Shown piece by piece: positions 1 through 8,980 of a stretch of DNA of 64,000 nt; the stretch's first letter is position 1; each line of letters opens with the position of its first letter. The notes beneath the pieces are model-generated. The model made no database searches, was not told the DNA's origin, and saw only the letters and a list, made by a program, of their open reading frames with translations. The DNA is from Thermomicrobiales bacterium (GTDB taxonomy: Bacteria; Chloroflexota; Chloroflexia; Thermomicrobiales; CADCWN01), in contig JAUJMV010000001.1 in NCBI GenBank assembly GCA_030446685.1, positions 262,206 to 326,205 of the forward strand, in the 5' to 3' direction. The position numbers and the translations under genes are program-made.

Positions 1-1
1 G

Positions 2-667
2 GCCCGGTCGTCCCTCTTCGAGGACCCGAGCCGCCTGATGGGGGTGCGCGACTACCAGCGGGGGGACTCGCCCCGGCGGGTCCACTGGCCGGCGACCGCC
101 CGCGCCGCCCGGCTGGTGGTGAAGCAGTACCAGCCGGCGGTCGCCCGCGAGACGCTCCTCTGCCTCGACCTGGACCCCGAGGGCTACGACCCCGAGCGCC
201 GCGCCGAGGCGACCGAGCTGGCGATCGTCGCCGCCGCCTCGCTGGCCCACCACGTCAGCACCCGCGAGGGGCTGCCGGTCGGCCTGCTCACCGCGGCCCG
301 CGACCCGCTCGCCGATGGGCGCCGCGAGTTCATCCTGCCGCCCCGCGCCGGGGGGGCCGCGCTGATCGCACTGCTGGAGATCCTGGCGCGGGTCGAGGTC
401 GCGCCGGCGGAGGGGGGTGGGTTCGTCGCGCTGGTGCGCCGCGCGCGGGCGCTCTTGCCCTGGGGGGCGACGGTGATCGTCGTGACCGGCGCCACCGACC
501 CGGCGTTGCGCGAGGCGCTGCTCGGCTTGCGGCGGCACGGCTGCGCGGTCCTCCTGCTGGTGGTGGGTCCGGGGGGCGGGTCGGACGGCGCCGACACGGC
601 TGACGCCGCGGTCGCGGCGCCGGTCTGGCGCATCCGGACGGAAGCGGACCTGGAGCGGGGGCGATGA
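2..667 (+). CDS. DUF58 domain protein, C-terminal part (5' end outside window)
   Basis: The frame is open from the first bases of the window, so the start lies upstream. The visible part contains the DUF58 signature GVRDYQRGDSPRRVHW, in which Gly, Tyr, Gly-Asp and Arg-His-Trp are the conserved positions, followed by a vWA-like fold with hydrophobic strands such as ETLLCLDLD and ATVIVVTGA. DUF58 proteins usually sit next to a MoxR AAA+ ATPase and vWA proteins; the MoxR gene would be expected just upstream. The stop overlaps the next start as ATGA (664-667), which indicates translational coupling to the DUF4129 gene. The role of the family (client handling or envelope assembly with MoxR) is inferred from family knowledge. 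Confidence 0.85.
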   Translation, partial: ARSSLFEDPSRLMGVRDYQRGDSPRRVHWPATARAARLVVKQYQPAVARETLLCLDLDPEGYDPERRAEATELAIVAAASLAHHVSTREGLPVGLLTAARDPLADGRREFILPPRAGGAALIALLEILARVEVAPAEGGGFVALVRRARALLPWGATVIVVTGATDPALREALLGLRRHGCAVLLLVVGPGGGSDGADTADAAVAAPVWRIRTEADLERGR

Positions 668-2203
668 GCCGGCCGTCGCGCCTGGACCTGTTCTGGCGCC
701 CGCTGCTCGTCAGCCTGCTGGTCGGCGCGGTCGTCGTCTCGCTGACCGACCTGCTCGGCCGGATTCTCCCGGGGTGGGACGGCCGCTACCTGGTGGCCTT
801 CTGCATGCTGACGGCGCTCGAGGCCGCCGCCACCTACCACCTGATCGATCGCAGCCTGCTGCGCATCTCGGGCGCGTGGCGGGTCCGTGCGATCGAGGGG
901 GTCCTCCTCTTCCTCCTGCTGCAGATCGCCGCCAACCTCGCGGAGGGGCGCGCGAACCCGCTGGCCGGCATCCCCCGCTTCGACGGGCCGATCGCGTTCG
1001 GCATGGGCCTGGTGGCCCTCTCCTGGCTCGCCGCCACGGCGACCGCGCGCGACTTCGACCGCCTCGGCGAGCCGGTCGAGCGGAGCCGCGAGTACGTGTC
1101 GCCGTTCGAGCTCCTGGCGAGCCGCTTCTTCGCCGGCGCGGCCGTGCTGGTGCTGGCCGCCGGGCTCGCCCTGGTCGATCCGCGCCAGCTCCTGAACCCC
1201 TCCCGCGCCGCGGTGCCGGGGCCGCTGCTCAACGTGCTGGCCTACTTCCTGCTCGGCATGGTCCTGCTCGGGCAGGTGCAGTACGCCGTGCTGCGGGAGC
1301 GGTGGCGGGAGCAACGCCTGGCGGTCGCCCCCAACCTCGGCGGCCGCTGGCTGCGCTACAGCCTGGCCTTCCTCGCCCTGGTCGTCCTCCTGGCGGCGAT
1401 CCTGCCGACCAGCTACACGGTCGGCCTGCTGGACCTCCTGCGGGCGGCCCTCGGCGTCGTCCTCTACGTCCTCTACATCCTGGGGCTGGCGATCGTCTTC
1501 CCGTTCGCCTGGCTCCTCTCGCTGATCCGCGGCGACGCGGGCGGCGCGGCCGCCCCCGCCTTCGAGCCCCCACCCCTGCCGGCGCCCCCGCCCGCCGCGG
1601 CGCAGGGCGATTGGGCCGGCCTGTCGCGGTCGCTCCTCTTCTGGATCGTCGTCGGGATCATCCTGGTCTACCTGGTCCGCGTCTACCTGGTCCAGCACCC
1701 GGCGGTCCTGCGGGGCCTGCGCCGCTTCCGCCCCTTCCGGCTCCTGGCGGGCATCTGGGCCGCGGTGGGGGGGCGGGCGCGCCGCTACGCCGCCGCCATC
1801 GCGCGCGCCGCCCGCGCCGCGCGCCGCCGCAGGCCGCGCCCGGCCTGCGGCGACCCTTCCGCCTGGGGACGGCCACGCCGCGCGAGCAGGTCATCTCCTA
1901 CTACCTGCGCCTCCTGCACCGCGCCGATCGGCAGGGCTTCCCGCGCGAGCGCCGGCAGACCCCCGCCGAATACCAGGCGGCGCTGGCCCCGCGGCTGCCC
2001 GAGGTGGCGGACGACCTGGCTGGTCTGACCGGCGCCTTCGTGGAGGCGCGCTACAGCCGGCACGCGGTCACGCCGGCCGAGGCGGGCCGGGCGCGCGCGG
2101 CCTGGCGGCGGCTCCAGGCGGCCCTCCGGGCGCTCCGCCGCCCGCAGGACGGCGCGAGCCGCCCCCGCCCCCCGCCGATCCCGCGTCCCCCGACGACCGT
2201 TGA
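664..2203 (+). CDS. DUF4129 membrane protein (transglutaminase-associated type), frameshifted
   Basis: Starts at the ATG overlapping the DUF58 stop. The first 380 residues are strongly hydrophobic with about eight or nine membrane segments and a Pro-rich stretch near residue 300. After about 1830 the reading frame changes; the new frame carries a typical C-terminal DUF4129 domain (REQVISYYLRLLHRA, then QTPAEYQAALAPRLPEV, then FVEARYSRHAVTP). The position next to DUF58 is the usual MoxR-DUF58-DUF4129 arrangement, although no transglutaminase core is visible here. The shift lies in a GC-rich Arg/Ala tract. A second slip near the C-run at 2160-2190 would give the TGA at 2201-2203; without it the frame stays open to 2570. 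Sequencing error or genuine decay cannot be separated from one sequence. Confidence 0.65.
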
Positions 2204-2339
2204 CTGCCCGGCGCGGCGCGTGGATAGGCGCTCCAGTGGTCGGTCACAGCACGGTCTGGGGTGCGCCACGGGACTTTCTGGAACGGGTGCGTGTGGTGAC
2301 ACCCGCCAAGCCGGATGGGCGAGGAAGGATCGAAGGACA

Positions 2340-2570
2340 ATGACCTATGCGCTCTGGGATACCGAGACACGCAATCTCGTCGCCTGGTTCGACACAGAAG
2401 GCGCCGCGCTGGCGGCCGTCCGCGAGATGTTGCGCGAGGACGGGCGCGCGGCGGCGGAGACGTTGTTCCTGGGGCATGAAGACGCCGCCGGGACGCCGAC
2501 ACTGATCGCGGTCGTCGCCGCCCTGATCGAGCGCGCCGAAGCCGCGGCAGCCGCCTCCCACGGCGCCTGA
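2340..2570 (+). CDS. Small acidic hypothetical protein (76 aa)
   Basis: ATG at 2340 preceded by a purine-rich stretch (GGAAGGATCGAAGGA) that can act as ribosome binding site. The product begins MTYALWDTETRNLVAWFDTE and then forms Ala-rich helices ending in a helical tail. I recognise the general type (short proteins opening with a YALWDTE-like phrase, seen in Chloroflexota) but no function. The reading frame is the same as the shifted end of the DUF4129 gene upstream, so the two could be read as one frame; the good ribosome binding site argues for a separate gene. No cysteines or signal peptide are seen. Confidence 0.55.
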   Translation: MTYALWDTETRNLVAWFDTEGAALAAVREMLREDGRAAAETLFLGHEDAAGTPTLIAVVAALIERAEAAAAASHGA

Positions 2571-2783
2571 TCTCCCGCCGGATCTTTTAACCTCCGGTTA
2601 ACATTCCCTTGAAGGGGCCTTAACGCTGGCGGTATAGACTGACCGTAGTAGACGGGGCGCGCCCCACCGGGTTCGATCAGGCCCTCGCCTATCTCCGCCG
2701 CGCGTCGTCTGCATCGGGCTGTGGTGCCGGCCCGCCCATCCCTCTCCCACCCCACTCTCTCCCTACAGGTACCACCCTCCCCA
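2571..2783. other. Intergenic, AT-richer than its surroundings
   Basis: No gene is supported here. The stretch around 2585-2635 is relatively AT-rich (CTTTTAACCTCCGGTTAAC) and includes a short palindrome-like pair, consistent with a promoter or terminator zone between the converging small plus-strand gene and the minus-strand DinB gene. Confidence 0.4.
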
Positions 2784-2805
2784 AGGCCCCGCTCAGGCGG
2801 GGCCT
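2784..2805. terminator. GC-rich stem-loop at the end of the DinB gene
   Basis: A perfect 9-bp inverted repeat (AGGCCCCGC / GCGGGGCCT) with a 4-base loop. The loop contains the TGA stop of the minus-strand DinB gene. There is no clear T-run on either side, so an intrinsic terminator is plausible but not certain. Confidence 0.5.
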
Positions 2806-3332
2806 CCTCCTTGCCCGCGGTCGCGGCCGCTTCCGCCCCGCCAGCGCGCCAGCGTGCTGGCGAGCTGACCCTGATGCTCGCGCAGGTGGCCGGCCGCGCG
2901 CGGCCTGACGCGCTCGCGGAGCGTCGTGGTCATCGCGGGCGGTTCGCCCGGCTGCTGGTCCAGGAAGACGAAGGGCCGGTCGAGTTCCTCCGGCGTGAGC
3001 CCCTCGAGGGCGGCCAGCAGGCGCCGGTGGGCGCGCTCGAAGGCCTCGCGCGCGGCCGGCGCGGTGGCGCAGCGGGCGACCTCGGCCTCCGTGGCCCGCG
3101 CCCGGCAGCAGGCGCTCGAAGTCGAGTTGGACCGCGCGAACCCGCCCTCACGCGCGCCCTCGATGATCGCCAGGTAGAAGTCGGTCGCCGCCGCGACGTG
3201 GCCGATGATTTGCCGCGGCGACCACTCCCCGCCGCCCGGCCGCCAGTCGAGCGCCCCGTCCGGGATCGCGCCGATGGCGGCGGCGATCGCCTCGCCCGCC
3301 CCGCCCAACTCCGCCGTGGTTGCCGTTGCCAT
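2793..3332 (-). CDS. DinB-like superfamily protein
   Basis: About 179 residues beginning MATATTAELGG; this start is chosen because a GGGGAGGGG stretch lies about 9 bases upstream. The four-helix DinB fold is suggested by WSPRQIIGHVAAATDFYLAI near residue 40 and by HLREHQGQL near the C-terminus; the two histidine regions are where the family binds a metal. DinB/YfiT proteins are metal-dependent thiol-transfer or damage-inducible enzymes, but the substrate cannot be named. The middle (SNSTSSACCRARA) is odd, and the neighbouring frame reads more naturally there (VQLDFERLLPGA), so a pair of compensating indels is likely around 3105-3150. Confidence 0.65.
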   Translation of the reverse strand: MATATTAELGGAGEAIAAAIGAIPDGALDWRPGGGEWSPRQIIGHVAAATDFYLAIIEGAREGGFARSNSTSSACCRARATEAEVARCATAPAAREAFERAHRRLLAALEGLTPEELDRPFVFLDQQPGEPPAMTTTLRERVRPRAAGHLREHQGQLASTLARWRGGSGRDRGQGGGPA

Positions 3333-3531
3333 GCCAGGCACCCCTCCCCCATCCTCCATGGCCGGGGCAGTCCCCGGCTCTCCCCGGCCGCCCCGTCGCG
3401 TCCTCTCGCCGCAGGATACCCCACACCGAGGGAGTTCGCCGGCGGGGTGCGGACGAACACGACGCGGGCGCCGGTCTGGCGCCCGCGCCCGTTCATCCCG
3501 TCCGGAGGTTGTGGCGGAGTCCGCCGGCGGC

Positions 3532-4040
3532 TCAGTCCGCCTCGGCGACCGCGCGGCGCACGGTGTCGCGGCTGACCTCGCGGCGCGCGATCCGCTTCAT
3601 CGACTGGTCGCCGGCCTGCTCGCGCAGGTAGCGGCGGAAGCGCGCGGTCGCGCGCCGCCGCCAGCCGCAGATGTCGTCGGGCTCGGTGAAGACCTTGTCG
3701 CACTCGCGGCAGCGGAAGCGCCGCCGGTTGAGGAGGAGGACGACCCGCTTGCCGTCGGCCCCGAGGTCCTGCTTCTGCTGCAAGCGGCGCTCGTGGACCG
3801 CCGACGTGCTGGCCCCGCAACTCGGGCAGACCGCCGAGGTCCGGCGCGAGACGACCTCGACCAGCAGGACTTCGCCCTCCTGGCGCTGGCTCAGGATCGT
3901 GAGCTGGCTCAGCCCGTTCGGCCAGAGCGCCTCGCCATCGAGCGGCTGGGCGGCCGGGCGGGGCGTGGGTCCGGTCTTCGCGGGCGGCGCGGGAGGGGCG
4001 ACGGAACGGTCGGCCTGATTCGATCGCGTTGCAGCAGTGC
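3532..4040 (-). pseudogene. ISL3-type transposase N-terminal (zinc-finger/HTH) remnant
   Basis: The frame ends at a TGA at 3532. It encodes a CPSCG knuckle followed about 30 residues later by FRCRECDKVF, the two halves of the ISL3 N-terminal zinc binding domain, then a helix-rich basic tail ending RDTVRRAVAEAD. The catalytic DDE part of an ISL3 transposase is absent, so this is a truncated copy or a domesticated DNA-binding domain. A strong AAGGAGG lies upstream of an ATG at about 4050, but that ATG is one frame off the zinc-finger frame; the true start is unresolved. It lies 900 bp from a second, longer ISL3 ruin. Confidence 0.5.
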
Positions 4041-4301
4041 CATCCGCGGGTTCCTCCTTGTGTGTCGGCGTGTGTCGACGTTCCGCGAGCAGCCGTTCCG
4101 CTCCACCCCGGAGCCGGCCGGCGGGCTTGCTCGCTGGCGTCTCCTGACCGCGCCTGTAGAATACGGTGGCTGTGTTAACCCGACGTTAAGCGATCTTTAG
4201 GGTGACGTTAAATCGTGATCGTCCGCGCGAGATTGACACCCGGCGGCCAGGGGTGCGCGCGGGAGGCGCCTGGGCGGCGCGTGCGCGATCGGAGGGATCT
4301 G

Positions 4302-4723
4302 ATGACCGGTGCCGATGGACCCCGCGGATCGCGCGCGTCCGGCGATTCCGTCGTCGCGGCGAGGACGGTGTCGTTGCGCGACCCCGGCTGCGCCGAGGCC
4401 GTCGCCGCCTTGCTCGGGGCCACGCTGGGGGAAGCCCCGTTCCGGCACATCCGCGCCTGCTGCTGCGCAACCGCGCGCTCGGGGCGGAGGTGCTCGATCT
4501 CTGGCCGGCGCTGGCGCGGGTTGATGTGGCGGTCGGCGACTGCTTCTTCGTCTTCACCGGCGTCGCCGAGGTGCTGCTGCTCCCCGGCGTCGAAGTCCTT
4601 TTCCGCCGCGCCGCGCCGCGAGGCTTCCTCTTCGTCACCGTCGCCGGCGCGGTCGCCCTCGTCGTAGCCCGCGGCGAGGAAACGCCGAGCGCTCCTTCCC
4701 CGTGCCGCCATGCCTCCGGGTAA
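4302..4723 (+). CDS. Hypothetical protein, probably frameshifted
   Basis: ATG at 4302 with a good GGAGGG ribosome binding site six bases upstream. The first 50 residues (MTGADGPRGSRASGDSV, then ARTVSLRDPGCAEAVAALLG) read as an ordinary soluble protein. Near 4450 a one-base slip gives a more protein-like continuation: LLLRNRALGAEVLDLWPALA, then a hydrophobic beta-rich stretch (VAVGDCFFVFTGVAEVLLLP). No family is recognised. It lies just outside the inverted repeats that flank the ISL3 element. Confidence 0.35.
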
Positions 4724-4784
4724 CCACACCGCGGTGCGGTCGAGGAAGCTTCGGTAAGGCGACGGCTGGCGTCGTCCGGCGCCC

Positions 4785-4829
4785 GCTGTCACGTTCATCG
4801 GTAGGTAGGCCGCCTTTCTGGCTCTCCCG
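4785..4829. repeat. Left outer inverted repeat around the ISL3 element
   Basis: About 45 bp, beginning GCTGTCACGTTCATCGGTAG and ending CTGGCTCTCCCG. It is repeated in inverted orientation at 6808-6851 with a single indel. It lies 124 bp outside the left end of the insertion sequence, so it is not part of the IS itself. Confidence 0.85.
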
Positions 4830-4950
4830 ACCTTTTGGTGATCCGGCCGGCATCACCTCCGAAAGTGGGGCACGGGGCCACCGATCGGGCTGAGAAGGGC
4901 CTTTCAGACGCATTCCGCGCCACTTTCCGAGGGGTCCGCAAAAGGTCGGG
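4826..4950. repeat. Palindromic spacer left of the IS
   Basis: CCCGACCTTTTG at 4826-4837 is inverted at 4939-4950 (CAAAAGGTCGGG). The segment folds as a long imperfect hairpin between the outer repeat and the IS end. The right flank of the IS (6658-6813) has the same architecture with a different arm sequence. Confidence 0.7.
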
Positions 4951-4952
4951 AG

Positions 4953-6656
4953 GGCTCTTGGCCACTTTGCGTGACGCCTGCTCGCCGGTTCAGGCTGCCC
5001 ACAGCACTCGCTGGCGCAGCAGATCCAGCTTCGCCCGGCCATACATCGACTGCTTCACCAGCTTCAGCCGCGTGATGTGGCCCTCGACCGGCCCGGTGCT
5101 CACGGGAGTCCCAATGCCGCGGCTCACCGCCGCCTCATCGTGCTGGATGCCCGTCGCCAAGCGCTGCAGCTCTGACGGCTGTTCAGCGCGCTCCAGCCAG
5201 ATGTCGAATTGCTCGACGGTCCGCTCTCGACCATCTGCGCGCTCGGCCAGCGCGGCGAGCGCGGCGATAGTGCCATCTGGCGCAGAGCTGCGTCAGCACC
5301 TGCTGCTCGGCCGCAGTACGCTCGTCTGGCGGCCGGATCAGCAGGAAGGAGAGCCGCCGCGCTGTCGGTGCTGGTGCTGGTGCGGCCGACTCGCGCTTGG
5401 GCGGCCCGACGGCGGATCGGCCGGCCCCGACGCAGGGGCGCAAGGAAGCCGGCGACGACACCATAGGCGCCGCTGTAGCCCCGCGCCCGTACCTCTCGCC
5501 GCAGGTGGGTGGCGTTGTGGCAGCCCTCGCCCCAGCGCCGCAGCAGGTAGTCGTGGTAGGGGCGAGGGCGCTGGTGTCCGGTGCGGCGCTTGCGCTCAGG
5601 GAAGGCCCCAGCCGCCAGCCACCGACAGGCGGTGCGCCGACCGATGCCCGCCCGCCGGGCGCTTCCTGCCGGCGCGCGGCCCGCAGGCGGTGGTACTGGT
5701 CAAGGCCTCGTCGCGCCGCGTGAGCCGACCGCGTCAGCGCGGCGCCCCGACGGGGTAGCGCAAGAGATGGGCTCTGGGCCGGCGACTCCTCCGGTGCCAG
5801 CGGCGCGTTCGACCGTCGGCAGGCGGCGATCATGCTGCCCCAGCTCCACTTCGACCGCCTGCCGCACGTTCGCCAGCACGTGCCAGCGTCGGCGACTTGG
5901 GTCGCCGGGTGCGCTTGAGCCGCCCCGGCGGCGTAGCCCTCAGCCCGGTCACGCGCGGTGACCCTGACGGACGGACGCTCGGCCAGCCACGCGGTGACCG
6001 CCTGGGACGACCGATCGGGCAAGAGGGCGATCGGGCGCCGGCGCTCCAGGTCCACGGGCGCCGTACCCGCCCCTTGCGTTGCGCCCAGTCATCCACGCCG
6101 ACGACGGTGGGCGGCGGGACAGTGGGGGGCGGCAGGCGCCGCAGGCGGCGGAGGACGCGTGTTGCGGCTGGTGGGCGGCCCTGCCGGGTGAGGAGCCGAG
6201 CGCCCGCTCCGCCGAGGGCGAGCCCGGTGTCGCCTGGGCGTGGGCCAGCCGAGGCGTGGCGCGGGCATAGGGTGGGGCGACAGCGGGCAGGCGTTCGGTG
6301 AAGGTGCGCCGCTGGCAGGACGGTCGATCCCAGAAGAATCGGCGCACGTGCAGGTGGAGTCGCACCGGCGTGCTGGCCCAGGGCAGGTCGGCCAGGGTGC
6401 GGCGATAGCCGCTGTGCACGCGCGTCGCCGGGTGGGCACATGCGGGGCAGGCGGCCGCCGGGGCGGTCGCCGCCAGCACCACGCAGGCATCCCCGTCGAT
6501 CGCAGCCGCAGGTGCTCCGATGGTGGAGGAGGCCGGGCGGCAAGTCGGTCAGCATAGTGGTCGAAGCCTTTTTCGGATAGGCGGGCAACGCTCCATACTG
6601 CGGTTATAGCGCACGTCCAGGCGAGGGCACCAAATCACGCAAAGTGGCCAAGAGCC
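4953..6656. mobile_element. ISL3-family insertion sequence (about 1.7 kb, decayed)
   Basis: Bounded by perfect 22-bp terminal inverted repeats: GGCTCTTGGCCACTTTGCGT followed by GA at 4953-4974, and its reverse complement at 6635-6656. The GGCTCTT start is typical of ISL3 ends. It contains one transposase locus on the minus strand, broken by several frameshifts. No clear 8-bp target duplication is visible directly outside the ends, which abut other inverted repeats. Confidence 0.85.
4990..6482 (-). pseudogene. ISL3-family transposase, frameshifted
   Basis: Several minus-strand frames have to be joined. The N-terminal part has ACPACAHPATRVHSGYRRT and a second zinc knuckle region (RRFFWDRPSCQRRTFTE), the ISL3 zinc finger. 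The middle has VVGVDDWAQRKGR, the first catalytic Asp region of the ISL3 DDE domain, followed in another frame by LERRRPIALLPDRSSQAVT. The C-terminus reads TGPVEGHITRLKLVKQSMYG and ends LDLLRQRVLWAA with a TGA at 4990, which is the canonical ISL3 tail containing the last catalytic Glu (VEG). At least three shifts separate these segments, so the gene is inactive as sequenced. Confidence 0.8.
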
Positions 6657-6657
6657 G

Positions 6658-6813
6658 CTCTCCCGCAAAGTTGGTGCTTCAGGTGCCGAAGGAGGGACGA
6701 CACCCCCGGAAACGGCCCCATGTCGGCCTCTTCGGCGCTGATCTGCGGCGATTCCCGGTCCGCTGGCCCCACCTTCCGGGCGATGTTCAGCCGAAGCACC
6801 AACTTTGCGGGAG
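6658..6813. repeat. Palindromic spacer right of the IS
   Basis: CTCCCGCAAAGTTGGTGCTTC-like arm at 6660-6680 is inverted at 6793-6813 (GAAGCACCAACTTTGCGGGA, then G). The roughly 110-bp centre carries no gene. Together with the left palindrome it brackets the IS inside the outer 45-bp repeats. Confidence 0.75.
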
Positions 6814-6851
6814 AGCCAGAAAGGCGGCCACCTACCGATGAACGTGACAGC
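6808..6851. repeat. Right outer inverted repeat around the ISL3 element
   Basis: Inverted partner of 4785-4829 (starts CGGGAGAGCCAGAAAGGCGG, ends CGTGACAGC). The remaining stretch to the next gene (6852-7113) carries only the promoter described separately. Confidence 0.85.
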
Positions 6852-6954
6852 GCCCGCCGCGTTCGCCCGCGCGTGGTCGCGTTCTCGCGTTGCCGGCCGC
6901 CGCTCGCGCCGCTATCCGGCATCGCCGGGACGGCGGCGCAGGGCGGCACGACCA

Positions 6955-6983
6955 TTGCAGAAGGGGCGGCGGCGCACTACACT
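6955..6983 (+). promoter_or_regulatory. Predicted sigma-70 type promoter of the first vWA operon
   Basis: TTGCAG at 6955-6960, 17-base spacer, TACACT at 6978-6983. The paralogous operon has the same arrangement (TTGCAC, 17 bases, TACACT at 14752-14780), which supports both calls. The leader to the first start codon is about 125 bases. Confidence 0.6.
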
Positions 6984-7113
6984 TTCCATAGTGAACGTTC
7001 CACCGTGACACAGTGCAGTGGCCGGGGGCGGCGCCGATCGCCGGAAGCATACGCCGCGCGGCCCCGCTTGCGGCTCCGATCGGGCGAACGCTGGCGAGGC
7101 GCAGGGAGGGCGG

Positions 7114-8727
7114 ATGAACAGGATCGTCGAGCGCGGCCCGGCGCGATCCGCCCAGTCGCGGATCCGGCCCGCGCGGCTCGGCCGGTTCTTCTGGGAAGTC
7201 CTCTGGCTGCCCTTCTGGCTCGGCAGCACCCTGCCGCCCCCGGCGCTGCCCGGACGGCGCGAGCGCGCCATCCTGCCGGGCGAGCGCACGCCGCGCATCC
7301 TGCGCCAGCTCGACGAACTGCGCGGGATTATCTGGCGGCAGCGCGCCGGCATCCTCGCCTTCCGCACGATCTGGCTCGCCTTCCTCGTCCTCGACGCCTG
7401 GCTGGCCCTCCGCGTCGTCGCCGGCCAGCGGGTGAGCCCCTGGCCCTTCGTCGCGCTCTTCCTGGCGCTCTTCCCGCTCGGGGTGACCGCGATCGCCCTC
7501 GCGCGGCCCTCGCGCGGCCAGCTCGCGCGCACGCTCGACCGCTCGTTCGGCCTGCGGGAGCGCGTCTCGACCGCGCTGGAGGAGGCCCACGGCCGCCGCC
7601 TCACCGGCCTGCGCGCGCTCCAGGTCGTCGACGCCACCCGCGTGACCGGCCACGTCGGCAAGGCCCGCGCCTTCGAGCGGCGCCTCCCCGTCCGCGAGAT
7701 CCTCCCCGCCCTCGCCGCCGTCCTCGCCTGCGCCGCCCTCCTGCTGGCGCTCCTCTTCCAGCTCGTCGCGCCGCCTCGGGCGGATGGCGGCGGCGCGCCC
7801 GACCAAACCACGCCGCCGGGCGCGGCGGGGGTGCCGGGCGTCGGCCCCATGCCGGGCGGTGCCCCCGCCGCGAACGGGCGCGGGGAGCAGCAGGGCGCGG
7901 CCGGGGCACCAGACGGGGCGGGCGCGGGGTCCGGCCAGAGCGGCCAGTCGGGCCGGGGCGCGCCCGCCAGCGGCCCGTCCGCGCAGGGGCAGCGCGACCT
8001 CGACGCCGTCTCCGGCGCGCTCCGCGACCACGCCGCCACGCGTGACGCGGCGGATCGCCTCCAGGCCGGCGACTACCGGGGCGCGGCGGACGCGCTCCGC
8101 GAGGCCGGGCGCGACGCCGGACAGTTGTCGTCGGACACCCGGCGCGGGCTGGCCGGCGACCTCCGCGACGCCGCCGGCCAGGTCGGCGACCAGCAACTCC
8201 AGCGCGACCTCAACGACACCGCCAGCGCGCTCGAAGGGCGCGACGCCGGGGCGGCCCAGTCCGGCTTCGACCGCGTCGCGTCCGACATCGAGCGGGCGGG
8301 GCAGGGGCAGCCCCCGGACGGGCAGGCCGGCCCGCCCGCCCCGCCGCAGGGTGGCGGCCAGGGGCAGGGCGGCCAGCAGCCCCCGTCTGGCGGGGCGGGC
8401 GCTGGCGGCGGCACAGGCGCCGGCCAGGGGTTGCCGGGCGACCAACGCCAGGGTCCGTCCTACGGGCAGAACACGCCGCCACTCGGCGCGGACGGCCAGC
8501 CGGTCGAGTTGCCGCGGGGGGATGGGCGCGGCCCGCTGATCCCGAGCCAGGCGCAGGGCGGGTCGGGGGGCGGCCCCGCCGAGCCTGGCAGTGCGACCAC
8601 CGGCGGCGGGCAGTTGCGGCAGGGCGCCGTCGGCGAATCCGGCCCGGACGCCAACCGCGTGCCGCTCGACCAGCGCGGCGCGGTCGAACGCTACTTCACC
8701 CCGCGCTCCGACGAGCAGGAACCGTAG
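7114..8727 (+). CDS. Membrane-anchored DUF4175-like protein with long disordered tail
   Basis: 537 residues, start ATG 7114 with GGGAGGG just upstream. Residues 15-45 contain RFFWEVLWLPFWLGSTLPPP, shared with the paralog at 14879. Three hydrophobic segments follow (about residues 80-100, 110-135 and 195-220). The C-terminal half is Gly/Pro/Gln/Ala-rich with two conserved helical pieces (SGALRDHAATRDAADRLQAG, then DLRDAAGQVGDQQLQRDLND) and ends with NRVPLDQRGAVERYFTP. That closing phrase is almost identical in the paralog and resembles the tail of DUF4175-type proteins in other MoxR/vWA operons. First gene of an operon with DUF58 and two vWA proteins; probably a membrane partner of these. Exact function unknown. 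Confidence 0.75.
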   Translation: MNRIVERGPARSAQSRIRPARLGRFFWEVLWLPFWLGSTLPPPALPGRRERAILPGERTPRILRQLDELRGIIWRQRAGILAFRTIWLAFLVLDAWLALRVVAGQRVSPWPFVALFLALFPLGVTAIALARPSRGQLARTLDRSFGLRERVSTALEEAHGRRLTGLRALQVVDATRVTGHVGKARAFERRLPVREILPALAAVLACAALLLALLFQLVAPPRADGGGAPDQTTPPGAAGVPGVGPMPGGAPAANGRGEQQGAAGAPDGAGAGSGQSGQSGRGAPASGPSAQGQRDLDAVSGALRDHAATRDAADRLQAGDYRGAADALREAGRDAGQLSSDTRRGLAGDLRDAAGQVGDQQLQRDLNDTASALEGRDAGAAQSGFDRVASDIERAGQGQPPDGQAGPPAPPQGGGQGQGGQQPPSGGAGAGGGTGAGQGLPGDQRQGPSYGQNTPPLGADGQPVELPRGDGRGPLIPSQAQGGSGGGPAEPGSATTGGGQLRQGAVGESGPDANRVPLDQRGAVERYFTPRSDEQEP

Positions 8728-8737
8728 GCGACGTGGC

Positions 8738-8941
8738 AACCGCCGCCGGTTGAAACCCGCGGCGCGCTGGCAACGCGGTGCCACGGACGCACCCTGAAGG
8801 GTGCAAAACCGCCATAGCCGGCCAGGGCAGAGTCCTGGCCCTGTGTCAATCAGACGAGCCGGGCGCACCAATCGCCCCAGCCCGCGCAGGCGGGCTTCGT
8901 GGCCGCAGGCCCGCGAGACGCCGGTTTCAACCGGCGGCGGT
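8738..8941. repeat. 204-bp element with 19-bp inverted ends in an operon gap
   Basis: ACCGCCGCCGGTTGAAACC (8739-8757) is inverted as GGTTTCAACCGGCGGCGGT (about 8922-8940). Inside are further hairpins (GCACCCTGAAGGGTGC; CCAGGGCAGAGTCCTGG; CCCGCGCAGGCGGG). It separates the first gene of the vWA operon from the DUF58 gene. It resembles a small miniature-transposon or REP-type unit; no open frame is present. Confidence 0.65.
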
Positions 8942-8980
8942 ACGGGCGATGATCGATCGGCGGGAGCGGAGGGGTAAGGG

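Noticed and set aside
184-1698. Long minus-strand frame opposite the DUF58/DUF4129 genes
   Set aside because: A GC-rich mirror frame full of Gln/Arg/Gly, with no ribosome site and no motifs; the plus strand is clearly coding.
4208-4798. Minus-strand frame of 196 codons between the ISL3 ruins
   Set aside because: Low-complexity acidic/Arg sequence; the plus strand has a better start and ribosome site.
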